Shown: piece by piece, positions 4,912 through 6,830 of the stretch
Layout of the letters: every line of letters starts with the position of its first letter
How positions within the stretch are numbered: the first letter of the stretch is position 1
NCBI GenBank assembly: GCA_036274645.1
Contig: DASUFH010000082.1
Coordinates: 1 to 6,830 of the forward strand
Source of the DNA: DASUFH01 sp036274645
GTDB taxonomy: Bacteria > Acidobacteriota > Terriglobia > 20CM-2-55-15
Length of the DNA: 6,830 nt
Direction: 5' to 3'
The notes under the pieces: model-generated
What the model saw: the letters and a program-made list of their open reading frames with translations, nothing else
The model's database searches: none
Told to the model about the DNA's origin: nothing
Program-made: the position numbers and the translations under genes

Positions 4912-6830
4912 TCAGCTCAGCCGCACCGTATTGGGACCACAAACGCGCTCGATGGCCTCGACAAACGCGCGGTCCGGCAGGACCTTCACATACGGATTCG
5001 GGCGGACAAACACGCGCTGGCCCGGATACTCAATCTCAAAGACCACTTCGGCCGAGCCGCGTCTTTCGTCGATCACGGGCTGCAGCATTTCCGCAAGGGT
5101 CTCCGGAGCGTTTGCGGCGTCGATCCGGATCGTGACGGTTTTGCTGAGCATCTCCCGGACGCGTTCCATCGGCAGGACATCGGACGCAAGAATCTTCGTG
5201 GACGCTTCGTCGCTATCCAGGCGCCCGCGGATGAAGACCGGCGCGTCGGTCTCCAGAAGGCGCTGCACGCGGTTATAGGCTTCAGGAAAGATCAGGACCT
5301 CGACCATCCCTTCCCAGTCCTCGAGCAGCACGATGCCCATGTTGTCGCCTTTTTTCGTCCGCATGACCCGAAGCGAGGAAATGATGCCGCCGACCGCCAC
5401 TTCGAATCCTGACGCCTTTTCCGACAGCGCCCCGATTGTCGTATTGCCGTAGGTCCTCACTTCTTCGGTGTATTTCCGGAGAGGATGGCCGGTGATGTAG
5501 AAGCCGAGCGTTTCCTTTTCGTGTTTGAGCTGAAGGCCTTCTCCCCAGGGAGCGGCGGGATCCATTTCGTGATTCTCTTCCCCGCCCGGCGCCATGGCGA
5601 AGAGGCCGCCCTGCCCGATTTCCTTCTCGCGCTGCTTCCGCTGTCCCCACTCCATGGCGCGATCGATGTTCCCGTAAACGAGCGCGCGGTCGGCGTGCAC
5701 GCTGTCGAAGGCGCCCGACTTCACGAGGCTTTCGACGACGCGCTTGTTGACGGAGCGCAGATCCACGCGCTCGCAGAAATCGAAAAGACTCCTGTACGGT
5801 TTGGCGGCGGCAATCGAACCGATGGCGGCGTCCCCCACGTTCTTGATGGCGGTCAGACCGAAGCGGATGCCGTCTTCCTCCGGCGTGAAATACACATCGC
5901 TGCGGTTCACGTCCGGCGCCAGGATCGGAATGCTCATTTCACGGCATTCGTTGATGTACTTGACGATCTTTTCCTGGCTGCCGCGCTCACTGGTCAGGAT
6001 CGCCGCCATGAAGTGTTTCGGGTAATGCGCCTTCAGATATCCCGTCCGGTACGCCAGCACCGCGTAAGCCGCCGAGTGCGACTTGTTGAAGCCGTAGCCG
6101 GCAAACTGCTCCATCAGATCGAACAGTCTCGCGATCTTCTTCTCGTCCCTGAAACCGCGCTCGCGCGCGCCGGCCAGAAACTTCTGGCGGTGTTTGGCCA
6201 TTTCTTCGGCTTTCTTCTTACCCATGGCGCGGCGCAGGAGATCGGCTTCGCCGAGCGAGTATCCGGCGATGATGTTGGCGATCTGCATCACCTGCTCCTG
6301 ATACACGATGACGCCGTACGTTTCCGCGAGTACCGGCTTGAGTTCCTCGAGTTCGTATTCGATCTTCTTCGCGTTGTGTTTGCGCTTGATGAAATCGTCG
6401 ATCATGCCGCCGCCAATCGGCCCCGGACGGTAGAGGGCGTTGAGAGCGGTCAGATGTTCGATGCTCGAGGGCTTGAAACGCCGCAGGATGTCTTTCATGC
6501 CCGAACTTTCAAACTGGAACACGCCGCTGGTCAGGCCCGCGGTGAACAGCGCATAAGTCTTTTCGTCGTCGAGTGTCAGGGCGTCCATGTCGAGCGTGAC
6601 GCCTTCGCGTTCCTTCAACATCTTCAGGGTGTCGTCGATGATGGTCAGAGTCGTCAGCGCGAGGAAGTCCATCTTCAGCAGGCCGATCGACTCGACGTCC
6701 GTCATCGGGTACATGGTCGTGATTTCGTCCTTGGCCGACTTGTAGAGCGGCAGGAACTCCGTAATCGGCCGGGGCGAGATCACGACGCCGGCGGCGTGCG
6801 TCGACGCGTGACGCGCCAGGCCTTCGAGCC
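4912..6830 (-). CDS. dnaE: DNA polymerase III alpha subunit, C-terminal 638 residues (5' part beyond the window)
   Basis: Catalytic subunit of the replicative C-family polymerase. The frame runs to the window edge: the first visible residues are LEGLARHASTHAAGVVIS, a conserved internal DnaE segment, so the GTG at 6783 is not a start. The PHP domain and first two palm aspartates lie outside the window. The third catalytic Asp is visible residue 54 in GLLKMDFLALTTLTIID. The fingers include FQFESSGMKDILRRFKP (104-120), LYRPGPIGGG (133-142), VYQEQVMQIA (175-184) and FNKSHSAAYA (247-256). A helix-hairpin-helix segment (GLTAIKNVGDAA, 324-335), a probable clamp-binding motif QGGLF (406-410), an OB fold (about 476-555) and a tau-binding-like C-terminal region follow. 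The clamp motif and full tail favour replicative DnaE over the error-prone DnaE2/ImuC paralogue. The stop is 9 bp beyond the end of the inverted repeat. Confidence 0.97.
   Translation of the reverse strand, partial: LEGLARHASTHAAGVVISPRPITEFLPLYKSAKDEITTMYPMTDVESIGLLKMDFLALTTLTIIDDTLKMLKEREGVTLDMDALTLDDEKTYALFTAGLTSGVFQFESSGMKDILRRFKPSSIEHLTALNALYRPGPIGGGMIDDFIKRKHNAKKIEYELEELKPVLAETYGVIVYQEQVMQIANIIAGYSLGEADLLRRAMGKKKAEEMAKHRQKFLAGARERGFRDEKKIARLFDLMEQFAGYGFNKSHSAAYAVLAYRTGYLKAHYPKHFMAAILTSERGSQEKIVKYINECREMSIPILAPDVNRSDVYFTPEEDGIRFGLTAIKNVGDAAIGSIAAAKPYRSLFDFCERVDLRSVNKRVVESLVKSGAFDSVHADRALVYGNIDRAMEWGQRKQREKEIGQGGLFAMAPGGEENHEMDPAAPWGEGLQLKHEKETLGFYITGHPLRKYTEEVRTYGNTTIGALSEKASGFEVAVGGIISSLRVMRTKKGDNMGIVLLEDWEGMVEVLIFPEAYNRVQRLLETDAPVFIRGRLDSDEASTKILASDVLPMERVREMLSKTVTIRIDAANAPETLAEMLQPVIDERRGSAEVVFEIEYPGQRVFVRPNPYVKVLPDRAFVEAIERVCGPNTVRLS

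Noticed and set aside
4771..5412. Plus-strand open frame (213 aa) across the repeat and the dnaE 3' end
   Set aside because: It is a shadow of dnaE plus the palindromic repeat, with no recognisable domain.
4912..6830. Error-prone DnaE2/ImuC
   Set aside because: A clamp-binding QGGLF motif, the OB fold and a full C-terminal tail are present, and no imuA/imuB-like genes are nearby. Replicative DnaE fits better.

Overview
This is a GC-rich bacterial chromosomal window (about 60% GC by eye, not computed). It holds six protein-coding genes, two of them cut by the window edges, and two repeat islands. I see no plasmid, phage or IS transposase gene, no tRNA or rRNA, and no CRISPR array. The strong G/C third-position bias, the protein styles and the dispersed palindromic repeats would fit an Acidobacteriota-like genome or a similar GC-rich environmental lineage. 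That is a weak inference, because no marker here fixes the taxon.

Layout from left to right. A rightward pair opens the window: a DHH/DHHA1 phosphoesterase (to 1115, 5' end probably outside the window) and dtd, D-aminoacyl-tRNA deacylase (1112-1555). They overlap by 4 bases, as in a coupled operon. A leftward class I SAM methyltransferase (1654-2262) converges on dtd, and a near-perfect 46-bp palindrome (1594-1639) lies between the two stops. A 155-bp divergent spacer (2263-2417) separates the methyltransferase from a second rightward pair: a MoxR/CoxD-type AAA+ ATPase (2418-3332) and a CoxE-like VWA protein (3329-4663), again joined by an ATGA overlap. This pair converges on the leftward 3' part of dnaE (4912-6830, DNA polymerase III alpha, cut by the right edge). 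Between those two stops lies a 228-bp nested inverted repeat (4675-4902).

The genes do not form one pathway. dtd and the DHH enzyme are RNA or nucleotide quality-control functions, dnaE is the replicase, and the MoxR-VWA pair is a chaperone-like metal-insertion or remodelling module with no visible client. The most interesting non-coding signal is the repeat family. Three copies of a GGGCGGTC/GACCGCCC hairpin occur, one alone and two as the ends of the long inverted repeat, and all lie strictly between convergent stop codons. This resembles REP/REPIN or MITE-type elements and could also act in bidirectional transcription termination. I did not find a clearly new protein system; the least explained protein unit is the MoxR-VWA pair.
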